From positions 52,928,465-52,992,464 of the forward strand of contig NC_067195.1 of assembly GCF_000699445.3 (NCBI RefSeq): a stretch of DNA of 64,000 nucleotides, in the 5' to 3' direction. The DNA is from Schistosoma haematobium. Its lineage: Eukaryota > Platyhelminthes > Trematoda > Strigeidida > Schistosomatidae. A program made the translations under genes and the position numbers. Shown here in pieces: positions 38,201-53,200 of this stretch. Under the pieces are notes generated by a model. The model ran no database searches, was not told where the DNA came from, and worked only from the letters and a program-made list of their open reading frames with translations. Numbering within the stretch: the first letter of the stretch is position 1; each line of letters opens with the position of its first letter.

Positions 38201-41200
38201 TTTGATTAATACTTCAGCCATTAACAATCAAACGATCATTAAACTTTCCTTGTTTTAAAAAATGTTTTTAATACCTTTGTTTATTTAACCTCACTGTCAT
38301 CATGTCTAACAGAAAATTATTATCAGTATTATTATCATCCTGTAAAAATAAGTATATATATTTTTACGATTGTACAGCTTTGAAAATGAATTCGCCATAA
38401 AGAGAACTCTTCACTGAACTAGTCTTTCTTATTTATAAGTAGTTTATATTTACACTATAAAATTATGTATAGATTGTTAAGCTGATCAAACGAAAATATG
38501 ACAATAATTTGTATCATACAACTTTTCTCAATATTAACATTGAATTAAAAATGATGTTAAAAATTATAATATACATAGTTAAATGTATGAATCAAGATTG
38601 AGCTTAATATGATAGTCTTTTTACTGGTTAGAGGTTTTGAATATTATAGTAATTTTAATAGTTAAGTTCATGAGTCAGTTCAAACTAGACCACCATGAGA
38701 AACCTAAACAGCCTAGTGCGGGACTCCCCAGCAGTGGGCAATCACGATTCCGACCATGGGACTCGAATCCAGGCCCTATCAGTCTCATAAGCGAACGCTT
38801 AACCTTTAGATCACTGAGCCAGCATCCAACAGTGTTAATGTCTAACTTCAACCAATCCACGAAATCGAGCCACCGTCCACCATTGTCTTCAGTGAGTTAC
38901 TGTCAGTCAAATAACTGAATAAATTAGATTCATTATTAATGATTAAAAATAATTTGCAAAACTGTTAACACATGTGCTGTCAATATTATTTACATTGATA
39001 TTGATGCATAGAATTGTAAGCATGAAGAGTACGTGGTAATAAATTTTTATCTTGTATTTCTAGTGAAACTCTTTAAAAGTTTTATTTCATCAAAACAGAA
39101 TCTAATTAGTTTAATTTTTATTGAGCTGAATAATTGTTTCATAATTCAGTCATATTCCCTTATTTTTTGTGTATATATGACGAAAGCTGGAAAACACGTC
39201 TGTATTTCAATGTATCTACTCATCTATTTGATATATTTTTCGTAATTATTTTATTTTTAGTTGATTCGATAAGTATCTCATTTGTTGCCGAGAGTTTAAA
39301 ACATATTGGCCATTCACAAACATTAAGTAATCCTATAGTTGGTCAACAAACAACTGATCCATTTGATCGTATGATAAGTGTACCTCAAATTATTGATTAT
39401 TTACTACAATTGTTTAATCATACAAGAACTTTGTACGGATTAAATAATCATGATCAAAAATCTATAACTGATAGTTCTTATGGACATAATTCTGGAGTTG
39501 ATGCAGATAATTTGAAAGTAAATGAACCATGTCTAAATAATATTCATGGTTCTAATTCCAACTTAAAGGATCATATTAATGAACCCTATTCAACACTGCC
39601 AGGTTCACGACCTTCTGATGTAAGTTGTACTTTTAAAATTACATAGTATTTTTATAAAGATATATTTAAGTAAATGGAACGACAAATGACAAAATGAAGT
39701 AGAATAAATATTATTATAAAAATGAGCTAAAACTAGTTATGTATAATGATATCATTGATTAAATGGAACAGTCTACAAACGATCTATAACATTAGTGGTA
39801 ATAATAGTCCCTCTATTTAGTGCAGTATATTCATAGAGTTTTATTCTCTGAGCTGGATATTTTGGTCGTGGAGTTTTCATTGTTCTTCTGAACGACATCA
39901 TCAGCATAAACTTCAGATATAATTAAAGTGTTCGAATTGCTCCACATGTGGTTCACAGCCTGTCCTGTAGACCTCGAAGTTGATTGGTTCTTGTTGATCT
40001 TAAACTTGTCATTGTTTACTTCTTTGTTTTGGTTGTATCTCCCGTTGGAGATACCAGCTCAAAGAACAAAACTTCATCAAAATCATCCACCTGAGCTACA
40101 AATCTCCACCATCTCAAAATGCAGTGTATTTGATTATCCGGCCATATGTACAACAGAAAACAAATTTGTTCTCACTATTCATTTAAATTGTTAATATTCA
40201 AAATCTATATGGAAGTGTTTCTCAATAATAATCAGATACCTTTCATATTTATAAGCAAACATTTTTTTGACTTGCATTATATCAAAGAAATGTTTCATTA
40301 TATAATGGTAATTGATGCATAAATCTCAATATAATTGAATGTCATTTCCGCTAAAGGAATATAAAGAAAGTAGTATACAAAACTATGGTCATACTTTTGC
40401 TTAAATCTTCACGATAATCAGTGAATTTTTTCATAACAGGGCCTGGATACATTTGGTGTTTAACATACAGAGTTAGTCATTTATAAAAAAAAAGACAATT
40501 GATATTGTCTTATGAATATAACTAAATACTTTTCAGTTTAACAATTACTTGCTTCATGATTTTGTGCGATGTTCTGCTTTAGTCATTTTTAATCTCTTTC
40601 CAACATACTCCTATACTAATCAGCCTAAAACATTCATAGAGATGTCAGATGTGAGTACGTGCAATACATGTCTCAAACACTGCAACAGATTAATGTTTAC
40701 AGCTTCATTTATCCGTTGCCACAATAAAGTGCTTTTTCAACAAAATATCATTATTTTATCATATATCATTGAAATTAACTATTTCGACAAGGTCTAGGGT
40801 AAATTCGTTTAAATATTTCTTAAAACAAGTTGCTTTTTATTATAGTACATATCAGCTTCTTAATTTGTTATAACTCATCCCTTTCTTTTCAAAATAACAA
40901 CTTTGAAATAATTAGACTACGTCTAGTGTTACTTTCTTTCTTTTGTTATCTAATTTTTCTCGATCGAAAAACAAGTAAGAATTATTACTGAATCCAAAAT
41001 TGTTTGACAGTTATATTTTAGGCTTATTGAACGCCTACTAGAACAAAAGTTTTTTTCTTTGAGAGTTCAATCTTCTTTTAATATACGATTGTAGTATAAG
41101 CTACGGTATTATGAAATGGAGAATTCCAGTCTTTACTAACTATACTCATGGTATTAGAGAATGATAGTAAATCAGTTGATGATGTTGTGAATCTCAGTAT

Positions 41201-44200
41201 CGATCACAGTGGCGTCGGTGTACACACTCTTTGTCCTCCCTTAAACCATGAGATTAAAATTACTTTATACCTTTTTTTATACGAACTAATTCTTTCTCCC
41301 TATATCATATCCTCATATGCAATCATTTTTTACATATTACTACCATTAAAGTAACTAATTCTATGAATTTGGTGTTCATCTTGTTGTGCTAATGAGTTGT
41401 GGCAACTTGGACCGATACATATACATATCTGGTTCTACGTTGTAACTGACTGACTGACTACTAACAAATAAACCTTGAAGTTTGAATGATGACTAATGAG
41501 ATTTAATGTTAACTTAGAAAGAACAAATCTGTCTAGATTCAGGACAAAATTCTCAATTAGTATAAAACAAGATACAGGTTCTGAGTGAGATGTTTTTTGC
41601 TGTTAATACATCATAAAGTAAAGATCACCTAATTGCATATTTATCCAATTCCCTGTGTTAAATCAATAATATAACCTATTTTTATGAATTTGATAACTTA
41701 GCAATTTATGGTAATTCTAACAAATATACTGATAATAATTTTATGTTTTTAGTGTGAATTAAAATCAAGTACAATTGAATCACAAAATCATTCAAGAAAT
41801 TGTATGGGAAGTTTTCTACGTTCATCTTCAACAACACGTCCAAATAAATCAATATTATTTTCTTCACCATCAACTGAACATGAAAACAGTAGAAAACTGA
41901 CTAAAACTCCTGTTCGTGATCCAGGCTGTCATACAATAGAAAATGAAAATACATTAAGTGAAGATAATCGAAGTTCTAGTCTACCTGTATGCACAATTAT
42001 GCAAGTTAACAATTATAATAACAATAAAGATATGAATAGTGTTAATCGTGGTCGACGAAATACAATGAGACGTAGAAAGCATTATTTAATTGGTTCAATT
42101 AAACGTCCGGTGAATGTATGCGTTGATCTCATATTGAATTGGTTATTAAATGTTTATGACCGGTATGTTATTTCGTTATCCTTATTTGTACTATAGTTGT
42201 GTGTTATACGTAAAAATAATTATTTTAACTGATTGAGATAGCATTATATTCCTTGAGTTGAACAGAAAATTATCATTTACCTGGTAAACAAATCTTTTAC
42301 AAATGTCCAAATCACGCTATTGTTTAATATTGTCAGATTCCCTCTTCTCCATGGAGATAACAAATAGATTAAATACTAAGATCTAGTTCATTTGATATAG
42401 AATTACTTGGTCTTTATCATATTGATTCTAGATGGCATTACGATTAATAAAATGTTTATTTCAGCATTCTAAAGAAAAATATTTTGTTTAGTTGAAAAAG
42501 TATTTTAGTCATACCATAATCCATAATGATAGAATGTAGAAGGGTAAATGATTTCGACTGATAAAATGATGAAGCACTTACTTACTTACGTCTGTTATCC
42601 GTCATGGAGGAGCATAGGCTTCCCACCAGCACGCTCCACCAATTTCTGTTCTGAGCATTACTTTCCAGTTGTTTACAGTTGCTATCCATCGTTTCCATGT
42701 CTGCTTCCAATTCTCGATGAAGTGTGTTCTTCGACCTTCTTCCTTTCACTCCCCCTTCAGCGTTTCAAGTTAGCATGCTTGCCCCTTGATGCAGTTTGAT
42801 GATTTTTTGAATGTATGTTCTATCCACTTCCAGCATCGTTTCCTAATTTCCTCTTCAATTGGAAGTTCGTATGTTCTCTCCCACAGTAGGGTGTTGCTGA
42901 TGGTATCAGGCCAACGGATACTGAGTATCTTGCGTAGACGATTGTCTATAAATAATCGTATCGATTTCATGATGCTTGTGGAAGTTCTCGAAGTTTCAGC
43001 TCCGTACAGTAGAACTGTCTTCACCTTCGTATTGAAGATTGTGACTTTGACATTGGTTGACAGTTGTTTTGAGTTCCATATGTTCGTCGAGTGTAGAAAT
43101 GCAGCCCTTGCTTTGTCAATCTTCGCCTTCGGGTCGCGTCGGATCCTCCTTATTCATCGATGATGCTGTCCAGATACGTGAACATTTCCACCTCTCTCAG
43201 AGTTTCTCCATCATGTGTGACTGGGTTGGTGTTTTCCGTGTTATATTTGAGGATCTTGCTCTTTCCTTTGTGTATGTTGAGGCCTACTGATGCAGAGGCT
43301 GCTGCTACACTAGTTGTCTTCATCCACATTTGTTCGCGTGTATGCGATAGAAGGGCCAGGTCATCTGCCAATTCCAAGTCTTCTAATTGATTCCTGGCTA
43401 TCCATTGTATTCAGTGCTTCCCCCACATGTCGGAATCTTCATAATCCAGTCACCCACCAGAACAAAGAGGAAGTGGGAGAGTAATCAGCCTTATCTGACT
43501 CCAGTCCTAACTTGGAATGCATCCATAAACTGTCCTCCATTCCCGACTTTGTACTTTTGTCCGTCGTATGAATTCCGGGTGATGTTGACGATCTTCCCAG
43601 TTGTACTATAGTTTCAAGGAAGGTTCAACAGAGTTCGCCTATTCACGCTGTCAAATGCTTTCCACTCAAGGGATTATTCAACGATGATCTGTAGTGTCGC
43701 AATTCGGCCTCTTAATGATGGATCCTTACGGAATCCAGTCTGTTGATCTCGAAGCTGGGTATTCATTGAATCTTACATTCGGTTCAGCAACACTTTGTTG
43801 AGAACCTTTCCTTGTATAGATAGTAATGTGATGCCTCTGAAGATTCCACATTTTCGCAGATCTTTCTTTGGTATGTTGTTGGGGTATCCTTCTTTCCGGT
43901 CTGTCTGTGGCACTTGCTCTTCGTCCCAAATCTTCTTGAATAGAAGGTGGAGTATGTCTTTAGTTACTTCTGTGTCTGACTTCAGTGCTTCGGTTGGTAT
44001 ATTGTTAGGTCCTGCTGATTTCCGACTGTTGATGTGTGTGATGGCCATCCTGATTTCTTCTATCGTCGGTGGAGTGACATATGTAGAAAGGACTGTAGGT
44101 ACTGCCTAGATATATGCTGGGTTCATTTGAGCTCATCTATTCAGGAGTTCCTCGAAGTATTCTGTTTTTCTGCTCTCAAATTTCAGTGATTTTCTTGCTT

Positions 44201-47200
44201 TCTTTGTTCTTGACCGGTCACTTTGGTTTATTATATTTCTCTGCTAGTTTCCTCATTGTGTTATTTGGTTGTTTCAGATTTCCTTCTCTTGCAGCTTTTT
44301 CCGCTATCGACGGAATATGTAATCTTTTAAATGTTATATATTTCAACTGAGTATAATCGTTGATTCTGTCACTATCTCGAAGGAAGGCTGTATTGAACAT
44401 TTGTAATACTGTTTGTCCAGTTGTCCAGTGCTTCTCTAACTTCAGTTTCATGTTGGCAACCACCAAATAGTGATCTGAAGCTATGTCAACTCCTCTCTTG
44501 GTTTCTACTAAATCTTAACCGATCAACAAAAGGTTTCAGTAACCATAATTTAAATCTTTCAACTATTAGGAATTCTGTGATTTCATCTGACAGAATTGAA
44601 AATGATGAACTAATTTATTTTTCCTTTTTTAAATAAAGCTATACTATCCAGATACCATATTTTAAATCAAAAGAACTAATGGCCACCATAATTTTCAATC
44701 GCTAGTCTTCATATTTACCTTTTGAGACTAAATTAAATATTCCTGTGGTGAATAAGAACACAAGTGGGGACGAACGAATTTATTCGACACGAAATTACAG
44801 AATTTCTCACTAAAATCTGAGAACCATATAGTAAATCTTTAATTTGCAAAACATCAATCGATTCTCTCAAATGTGACTGTTTCTTTTGCAAATATCAGTC
44901 CATCGTCTCAGATTTCATTGTTCCTGCATTTTCATAACAATTGCTTTCCGTTCCCGTTCTTTCCTTCTCGATCTTCTAATGAAATACATTCTATTTCTGA
45001 CTATCGTTATATACTACTTATGTGTATATATGCAGCGCACACCACATTACATGTTACATAATTAAAAAAATATTGTCATCTCTCTGTCATTAGCAGAATC
45101 ATTTATTTGTTTGCACCAAAGCAGTGAACATGTTAAAAAATATGCTATAGATGAAACTAAGCAGTCTGTATAGTTTCTTACTTCTGGTTTGCATTTACCT
45201 GTGATATAGTATTTTTTTCTTCAACTTCAGTATGAAAAACTGGTAAAATTATTTAGAAAGAATCGAATATTGATTACGTTTGTTTTAACTGTAAATAAAA
45301 TGATGCTTGCTGACTGTTATGACCAAACGAAGACTGGTACTTTGAACAAGAAATACTGTGATTAGTATCATATAAAGAAGTATGCAACGAAGATTGATGA
45401 GGATTCTTCATGTAACAAAAAAATAATAACCAAAAACTACTTTAAATACAGTACATTATGCATGATGTACTCATAATCGAACACACTGAACTCGTAAATA
45501 CTTGACATTGTTTAATCATTAAATTTAAGTATGGATAGAGTTTACAATATCAAGGGGCTAAATTAGTTTAAGTATAACTAAATTAATAAGATATATATTA
45601 GCTTATTCCTATTGTCTTCTCCACTTTCTGATCGGTTGCACATGAGTAAGTTTCTCTATAAGAAGTCAACTTGAAAATCATTTGTTCTTCTTTGTGGTAA
45701 CTCGGTACTAGAAAAGAAACCTTAATTAACATAGACTTCATTTCTTTGTCTGAAATATTTTGATATTATTTTTGTAATACTGTTTTATTTCGTGTTTATT
45801 TTTTCCTCATCTCTTTCTACAGAATGCGATGTGGTACCATTCGTGTTCTGTCATTCAAAGTAGCATTGGCTTTAATGTCAATGGCAAATTTAGATGAGAA
45901 ATATCGATGTAAGTACAATTCAGACACATGGTTAATTTCTGAAAACATTTTCAAACAAAACTTTGAAAAATTATTCACTCGAATTTGAACTGACGTCTAC
46001 AAGATTAATTGATTAGTAAAATACGGTTGAATTCACAAGTCGATTTATTCTAGACCACCATCGGAAACCTGGGAGCAATGGATGGCCGCTTCTTTCTAGC
46101 GATGAACTCTTCAGTAGTGCGCGTCTACATTTCCGCATGTGGGACTCGAGCCTAGGACCTTCGGTTTCGCACACGAAGGCCCAACCTCTAGACAACTGAG
46201 CCGGCATCCAGTGTTTAGTGAGAAGCCCTGACCATTGGAGTCTGATCTGTGTCACGTGTCAGGTGTCAGTTACCCATTGAAGGCAATGGAATACGGTCGC
46301 GCAACATCGTGGAATTATTGAAGTAAAAATAGTCATCCAGTGCTTCCAGATTTCCAATGGTGGTCTACATTAAATCATCTCATGAATTCAATTGTGAAAA
46401 TAATACAATCTCCACAAATCCCAATACTGATAATGAAATACTGTTTTTAAGTTTAACCTGAAATTTTATTTGAAAATTTTAATTTTTCTTCATTTAAAGC
46501 ATTTATTATCTTTAAATCAACATTAGAACGAGTAGTCGATATTATCAAAATGTTGTATAACAAAAGCAGTTGTAGACTGTGTACATAAAAATTGAACGAG
46601 TTAATCGAACTAGTACTATACTACTTAAATTGTTGTTATATTTACTCAGATTGCTGATTTGTTGAAATCATTCAGTTGATAATCACACGAATAGAAAAGT
46701 CATGAAATTAATATCTAATGCATTACAATTTTATATAATGTAGGCGCAAACTAAACAGCGTTATTGAATCAAAGTAATCAACATCATAAGGTACCTTGTG
46801 TCAAATCATAGTTTTTTTGATTATCCATTAAGATTTTTGAACTCAGATTACCCCATACTAGAAAAATTCAGTATTTTCAATAAATTTCTTAGACTAAAAG
46901 GCTCATCGTTTAGAATAACTTCAGGAGGTCCTTATAAATTGTAAATACTTAGTCATAACGTCCCATTTTGTGAAACTGTTTTGAAAAAGTTGTAGTCTTG
47001 TGGAAAGCGTCCGTTACCTCAAGGTTTTAGGTACAACTTGTGACCAGTGCCCACTAATACTAAACCTAGATACAGGATTTTATGATTCTATCTAAAATCA
47101 CCTAGCAGCAAATCAATTGATGGCCATATGCTTTCTACAGAACTAATATGTTTAGACCCAGTATTCCTAGTTAAGTTTTATGCGGATCAATTCCAAATAA

Positions 47201-50200
47201 AAGAAATTAAACAGATTTCACTTAATTTTTTTCTATAATGCATTTTGGCAAGAAAGCGTCTTGAAAACAGCTGTAGTTGAATTTTTATTTTTCACTTCAT
47301 AGATCTGTTCAGTCTGATATCTGATCGTGATGGTTGTGTAGATGAGCAACGACTAGGTGCTCTACTATATGAATGTGTACTTATTCCACGTAATCTTGGT
47401 GAAACTGGACAGTTTGGAAATGAAGATTTTAATCAATATGTAAAAACGTGTTTCCAACAAGTATGTGATCAAACACTTTCCATTGGAAATATGATTAGTT
47501 TCAATCAATAAAGTTTAACGTTTCAATTACAGTCGCTATATATTTTTTAGAATTACCGAGAAGAAAAAAAGCTTCCTTCTAGCCAGGTGTGAATTATACT
47601 TCAATCATCTAACAACAGTAAAACAATAGATTAGGAGTAATATTCTTCACTTTTCCTCCTTCTGCAATGAATATTGACGGGTCCTTTCCTATAGTATAGG
47701 CTTGTGTGAAATAGTGGAGAAATGTAGAAACTATTAGTTTACTGTTTTATCTTGGTCCCAAATTTTAACAGAACTCCAAATCTTCTTTGAAAACAAAATA
47801 TATTTTGTAAATATATTTGGCTACTTATTAAAACGTAAGTAGACCATAAATTCTAGTATCAAACATTTGACGTTCAGAATATTGTTTATTTTCTTCAGTG
47901 TTATCTTGAATAGCTTAATAAATCTAGTGGAAAGTAAATGATGTAACATGTTGAAAAGTCCAAAATTATGATGAAACAAATGTTCAATTCAATTTTTTCT
48001 TCATTTTTTAATTATTTTATTATGAATAACCCTAGTGACAATTAAGAAAATATAAAATTTGATTTGGTTATTAACTACCAATGGATAATACTGAACTATA
48101 ATCATATTATAGAAGAACTGTATGAATATAGAACTGTTCTAGTCTATTTCTATGAAGTCTTACATTCAGAACATTTTCATTATACCTTTCATAAAAAGAT
48201 AATGAATTCCCCACAAATAATATAACTGATTGTTCACAAACCAATCTGGGTTTCAGAGATTGATGTAACTTATAAAAAACCCTTAATTTTCTTATTGTGA
48301 TACTTTAATTCACTAGTAGATCGTTTGTTATACGATGTTATCATTAATAAGTTTTCTTAAACGACTGATAGTATTCAACGTAAATTGCAATCTATATATT
48401 AAATATGGTTTTTCTAGATAGATATATAGATCTATTAAAGAAACAAGTCTTATAAATTCGACAGTTAGGAAGACCATTTTAAAAAAAAAGAACTATTATT
48501 CACACGTAATTCGGTAGGCTGCATCAATGGGCAGAACACATTAGGGAACCGTTCAACTGGCCTTCGCTTACCGACTACTTCCAAGTAATCCTTTAACTCT
48601 AATGGCAACTGAAAAGACTATAGGTAACCTAAAGTGAAGGAGAACAGCAGATCTGGATGGATTAGCTCCGAAAAGTTTTAGGAATGATGGTCTAAATTGA
48701 CTGAGATCTTAACCAGAATCTTAGAACTGGACGTTATCCTATTTGATTGGTAGCAATCTCCGATCATCCCAGTTTATGAGGAAGATCAGTTTCTACTTTG
48801 CGTATGTCTGACTGACCGGATAAGTGACATTTCAGACAATTTGCTCAGTTACAAATATTTCAACTTATGGAAAAAGTGTAAATGGGATTTGGTTTGATGA
48901 ATAATAGAACTTGAAAGGTTTACACACCCTTGTAGCGAATGATCTAAAGGATTGTGAATCTATCACAACACCCTTCGGATAATACTTTCCAGTCATATTT
49001 TTTTCATCTATAAATTCTATGAACTGGATTATCTCTGTTTTGTCAATTGTCTCTCTATTAAGTTAGACAACATTATCACATCTAGAAATCAATTAAACGA
49101 CTACGGTTTAATCTTTAATTGTTTTCTGTTATAACTGATCGGGTAATCTATTTAGATACAATGATGTACTACAGTAGGCAGACAAATAATGATTAGTAAT
49201 AAGCTGTATTTTATAAGCAAGCACAATTAAGTATAAATGTAGATTCTCTGTAAACTACAAACTTTGTTCGAAACTTCTTCATATTTTGTCCAATTTCTAC
49301 TATTTCAGGTCCTTGAAATTTCAAAGCATTCGGATAAAATAGATGGAACTTTAACATATCATTCTAAACCTACAGCAAGGATTGTTCATTTCTTGACATG
49401 GCTTCGTTTAAATCCACAAATGTTGACGTGGTTGCCATTATTACATCGTCTTGCTTTATCTGAACAAGTAATTCATCACATACGTTGCAGTGTATGCCAT
49501 AATCAACCTCTTATTGGACTTCGGTATGTGTGTATTTTTGAGTTTTATAACAAAACTTTTTTTCTGTGGGAATTATTAATTTAATAATTTTCTATATAAA
49601 CTATTATACTGATATGTTTTGATCAACTAATTTCCACAATAAACGTAGATAATCTGCTTTAATCACTATTAATATGACACCAATTAATCCGAAGTGCTAA
49701 GTTAAATTTCAAATTTAGAAGATTGATTTGGTAAACCACTTTTATGTGTAAATATATTCATAATTTCCTTGAAAATAGCAAATTAAAACACTCCCAAATC
49801 AATCAAACTAAAGTGTCTTTAATCGTCAGAAAATAAAGGACTCCCAAGGTAGAGTTCTGGTGTGAGCTAAACTCTATTGTCAAATCCTATCATAATTAGA
49901 TCGTGATCATTGTGTTTTGATTGTGTTAGTAGCTAATCTTTATTAGAAACAAACAATGTGATACCTTGATTTATTAGGTGTTATTTCTGCACCACATATA
50001 AAGAAATCTAGTTTATCATGTGAAAGTCAACTTTAATTGATCAATGAATGAAGACAGGAATACAAGGTTATACTAAATATAAAAGACTTCCGGATATGTA
50101 AACGTCGTTCGGCTTTGATTCAAATTATGTTACATTTTAACTCTACTTGTTGACTTCTTTGCGTAGTACGTTAACAAATTCTTGTTTTTGCCTGTATCTG

Positions 50201-53200
50201 ATTCTTAACCGTTGATTGATCTTTGAGTTCAGGCTTACACAATCGAGTATCGAGTAACTTAGGCTATTTATAATTGCTTACCGCAAAAAACGTCTTTTCC
50301 ATTAAAATATTTCATTTTCAGAAATGATTATAAATTTATACAAAAATTTAGTTGGTCGAGAAAGTTTCTTTCTGTATACGTATCTTTTTTTATATATTTG
50401 AAACATGACACAGAAATGCACTTCAAAACTGTTAATTTATCTGAGTTTTAAATAAGACAATTATCAATTTTTTTCCACCAATAATATAACATAAACAGAA
50501 TGAATAAATTTCATAGTTAAAACATTAGGGTTACTTTAAATGTGTTTCAGTCGTTAGAATTCATCGTAATTTCGAAATGCACCTTCTGTGTTAGTCAGAA
50601 TTCATAAACAAAGCTTTTTAAAAGTGCTCTGAATCAAATAACTGATCAACTTTCAGTGGTCAAGTGGAAGCTTGTTATTCGTTAAGGATACTGTGGTGTG
50701 GGTTACTTATATTCTTATAAGTAGTATATAACGGTGGTCAGAAATAGAATATATTTCAGCAGAAGATCGATAAGGAAAGAACGGGAACGGAACGCAATTG
50801 GTATGAAAATGCATGAACAACGAAATCTGAGACAATGGATTGATATTTGCAAAGGAACAGTGAAATTTGAGACGATGGATTGGTATTTTGAAAATTAACT
50901 ATTAACTATATGGCTCTCAGATTTTATTGAGATGCTTACAAACGTTGACTGAAGTTTTAAATAATTAAACAAACCAAATCTTTTAAAAGTTATTAAACGT
51001 ACACCTGAAAATGTTTTTCGATACATACTTATTATCTGTATAGTTCTCAAACTTTTTTCCTAATTTAATTTACATAAGAATGGATAATAATGTTTATTGC
51101 GTATGCCTGAACACCGATTACCACGACGTACAATGCTAACCGGTGTTGGAGATGGTTGAAAGAAAGTTAGGGGCGGCCAAACCAAAACGTAGCATCAGTG
51201 CTTGAAGTCACTAACTTCTAGTCTGAGCGATGTTGTTAGATGCAGACTACTTGATTGGGGTCCGCGTGAGTTTCGTAACCAATGGTTGGAGACTCTTGGT
51301 GACATAGCACAGAATCGATCACAATGGCGTCGGTGTATACGCTCTCTGTCTTCCCTTAAACTAAGAGATTAAAATCGTTTCATATCTTTCTTTCTACGAA
51401 CTAATTATTTCTTCCTGTACTATATCCTTATTGCAATTTTTCTTTTATATATTACCACCTATGAATTAACTACTTTTATGAATCCGGTGTTCATCTTGTG
51501 TTAATGAGGTATGGAAACTTGGACCGATGCACATATGTGCCTGGTCCTATGTTGTAGCTGACTGACTGACTGACTGCGTATTAGTATAAAAAAAGTTATA
51601 TGGTAAAATTGTCTTCATTATAATATAGGCGCTTCGTTCAGTGATTCAATGATTGACACTATGGAATAAGAGAGGGAGTTAACTGTTAATTTTGAATTTA
51701 GTGTTTAAGATATTACTTTTCATGAGGATTAGTAACTATTCGTTCATATTTACCGTGAGGTTGAAATTTCTATCATTCAGTTAAGAATTTAATGCTAGAA
51801 TTTTCCAAGTACTTTCGAACTCTTACAGGAACGATGACTGATTTCATAATTCTCGGCCTCAATGAAATTGTAATATATATTGTTTTTAAAGAATAGAATG
51901 TACGCTAATCTAACAATGCACATAAACAGAACCATTCATCATTTAAATACTACATTCAATCATGTGAACTCAGAATCTGAGAGATCTCTTGTAAATAAAT
52001 GCCAATTTTAAATAAATGTTTAGTGAAGACACTATCGACTTGTTTCCTCTTAAAGCAGAAACAAATCTATGTGTACGTTGAATCATTAAAAGCTGTAAAT
52101 ACAACTTCAAAATTTACATAATAAAGTTCTCTCACCTAATAACATCTAACAAAAACTATGAATCACTTAATGTATTAAATCGTCAAAGAAGCTCTAACAT
52201 GAATTACGATTTCAAAGATGAAATCCAAATGTTTCCCGTGATATATTTATCGTCATAATTTGATAGGTGTACTATAATATACACTTTACTAAATAATTAA
52301 GCACATTTCGTGTAGATAACTCAGAAGGCTGTATAATATAATTCCTAACACAAGTGATTTTCAATACTTTATACAAGTGTACTTATTTAGTGCTAATAAA
52401 AGTCATCGAAATTATGGTTAGCCAATCAGATGAAATATTATCCACTAGAAGAAAATCAACATGGGGCTACTACTGTTGTGAACGAGAACACCAATGGAGA
52501 TAATCAAATGTGTTTAAACACATTACAGAATACCTTGGTAAAATGTGAGGACCATAAAGTAAATACTTCATTTGCAAAATATTCATCAATTGTCTCAGAC
52601 TTTTTTGTTCCTTCGTTTCTATACCAATCACTCTCTGTTCTCATTCCCTTCTCTACGATTTTCTCAACTGTCTGCCATCGGGTATTCCACTTCCGACTGA
52701 TGATGCATACTACTTATATCTGTCGATATCAGTGGCACACACCACACTACTATTGCAACTACTACTACTAATAATAATAATCCATTAATTAAATCACATG
52801 TAATGACTCTAATATGAACATTTCATATATAGAAATTTGATATTGAAAAGTGAACAAATAGCCATCATAATATTTGTATTGTTTCTTCTTAAATTGGCTT
52901 CTATAATTCTTAGATATCGTTGTCTACGTTGTCTAAATTTTGACATGTGTCAGCAATGCTTTTTTGCTGGAAGAACATCTCGGAATCATAAGCTTACACA
53001 TCCAATGCAAGAGTATTGTAGTCATGTAAGTCGGTTTTTATTTCTTTGTTTTTTTCCATTTAGATGATCAGAGGCTTTCAGCTTTTAAACTGTTACATAT
53101 GTAAACACTGGATGAAGGTCATAATTAAATCTGAACGAATTTAGGTTGTATAAGTATGATCATTTCTTAGTTCCAAATATGAGAAAGTTTAGGTTTTTAG

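Larger units (their letters stand above)
36014..39260. other. Intron between exons 10 and 11
   Basis: It holds the inverted palindromic repeat (36117-36715), a Penelope-like fold-back (37175-38435), and a short-repeat copy (38657-38905). Confidence 0.6.
39620..41752. other. Intron between exons 11 and 12
   Basis: A Penelope-like end with its own inverted terminus (39828-40120) and a LINE 3' end (41190-41460) are present. The rest is AT-rich and unassigned. Confidence 0.6.
42163..45822. other. Intron between exons 12 and 13
   Basis: It contains a degenerate RTE copy (42577-44512) and a ~280-bp repeat (44742-45050). The rest is AT-rich. Confidence 0.6.
49524..52913. other. Intron between exons 15 and 16
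   Basis: It holds ~280-bp repeats (50690-50945 and 52471-52783) and a LINE 3' end (51085-51575). The first kilobase is plain AT-rich intron. Confidence 0.6.

Noticed and set aside
39928..40194. 88-codon + strand frame in intron
   Set aside because: It lies antisense to a Penelope-like tail and crosses its fold-back end.
52430..52771. 113-codon + strand frame before exon 16
   Set aside because: It lies in a dispersed ~280-bp repeat; the similar frame at 44873 is equally spurious.
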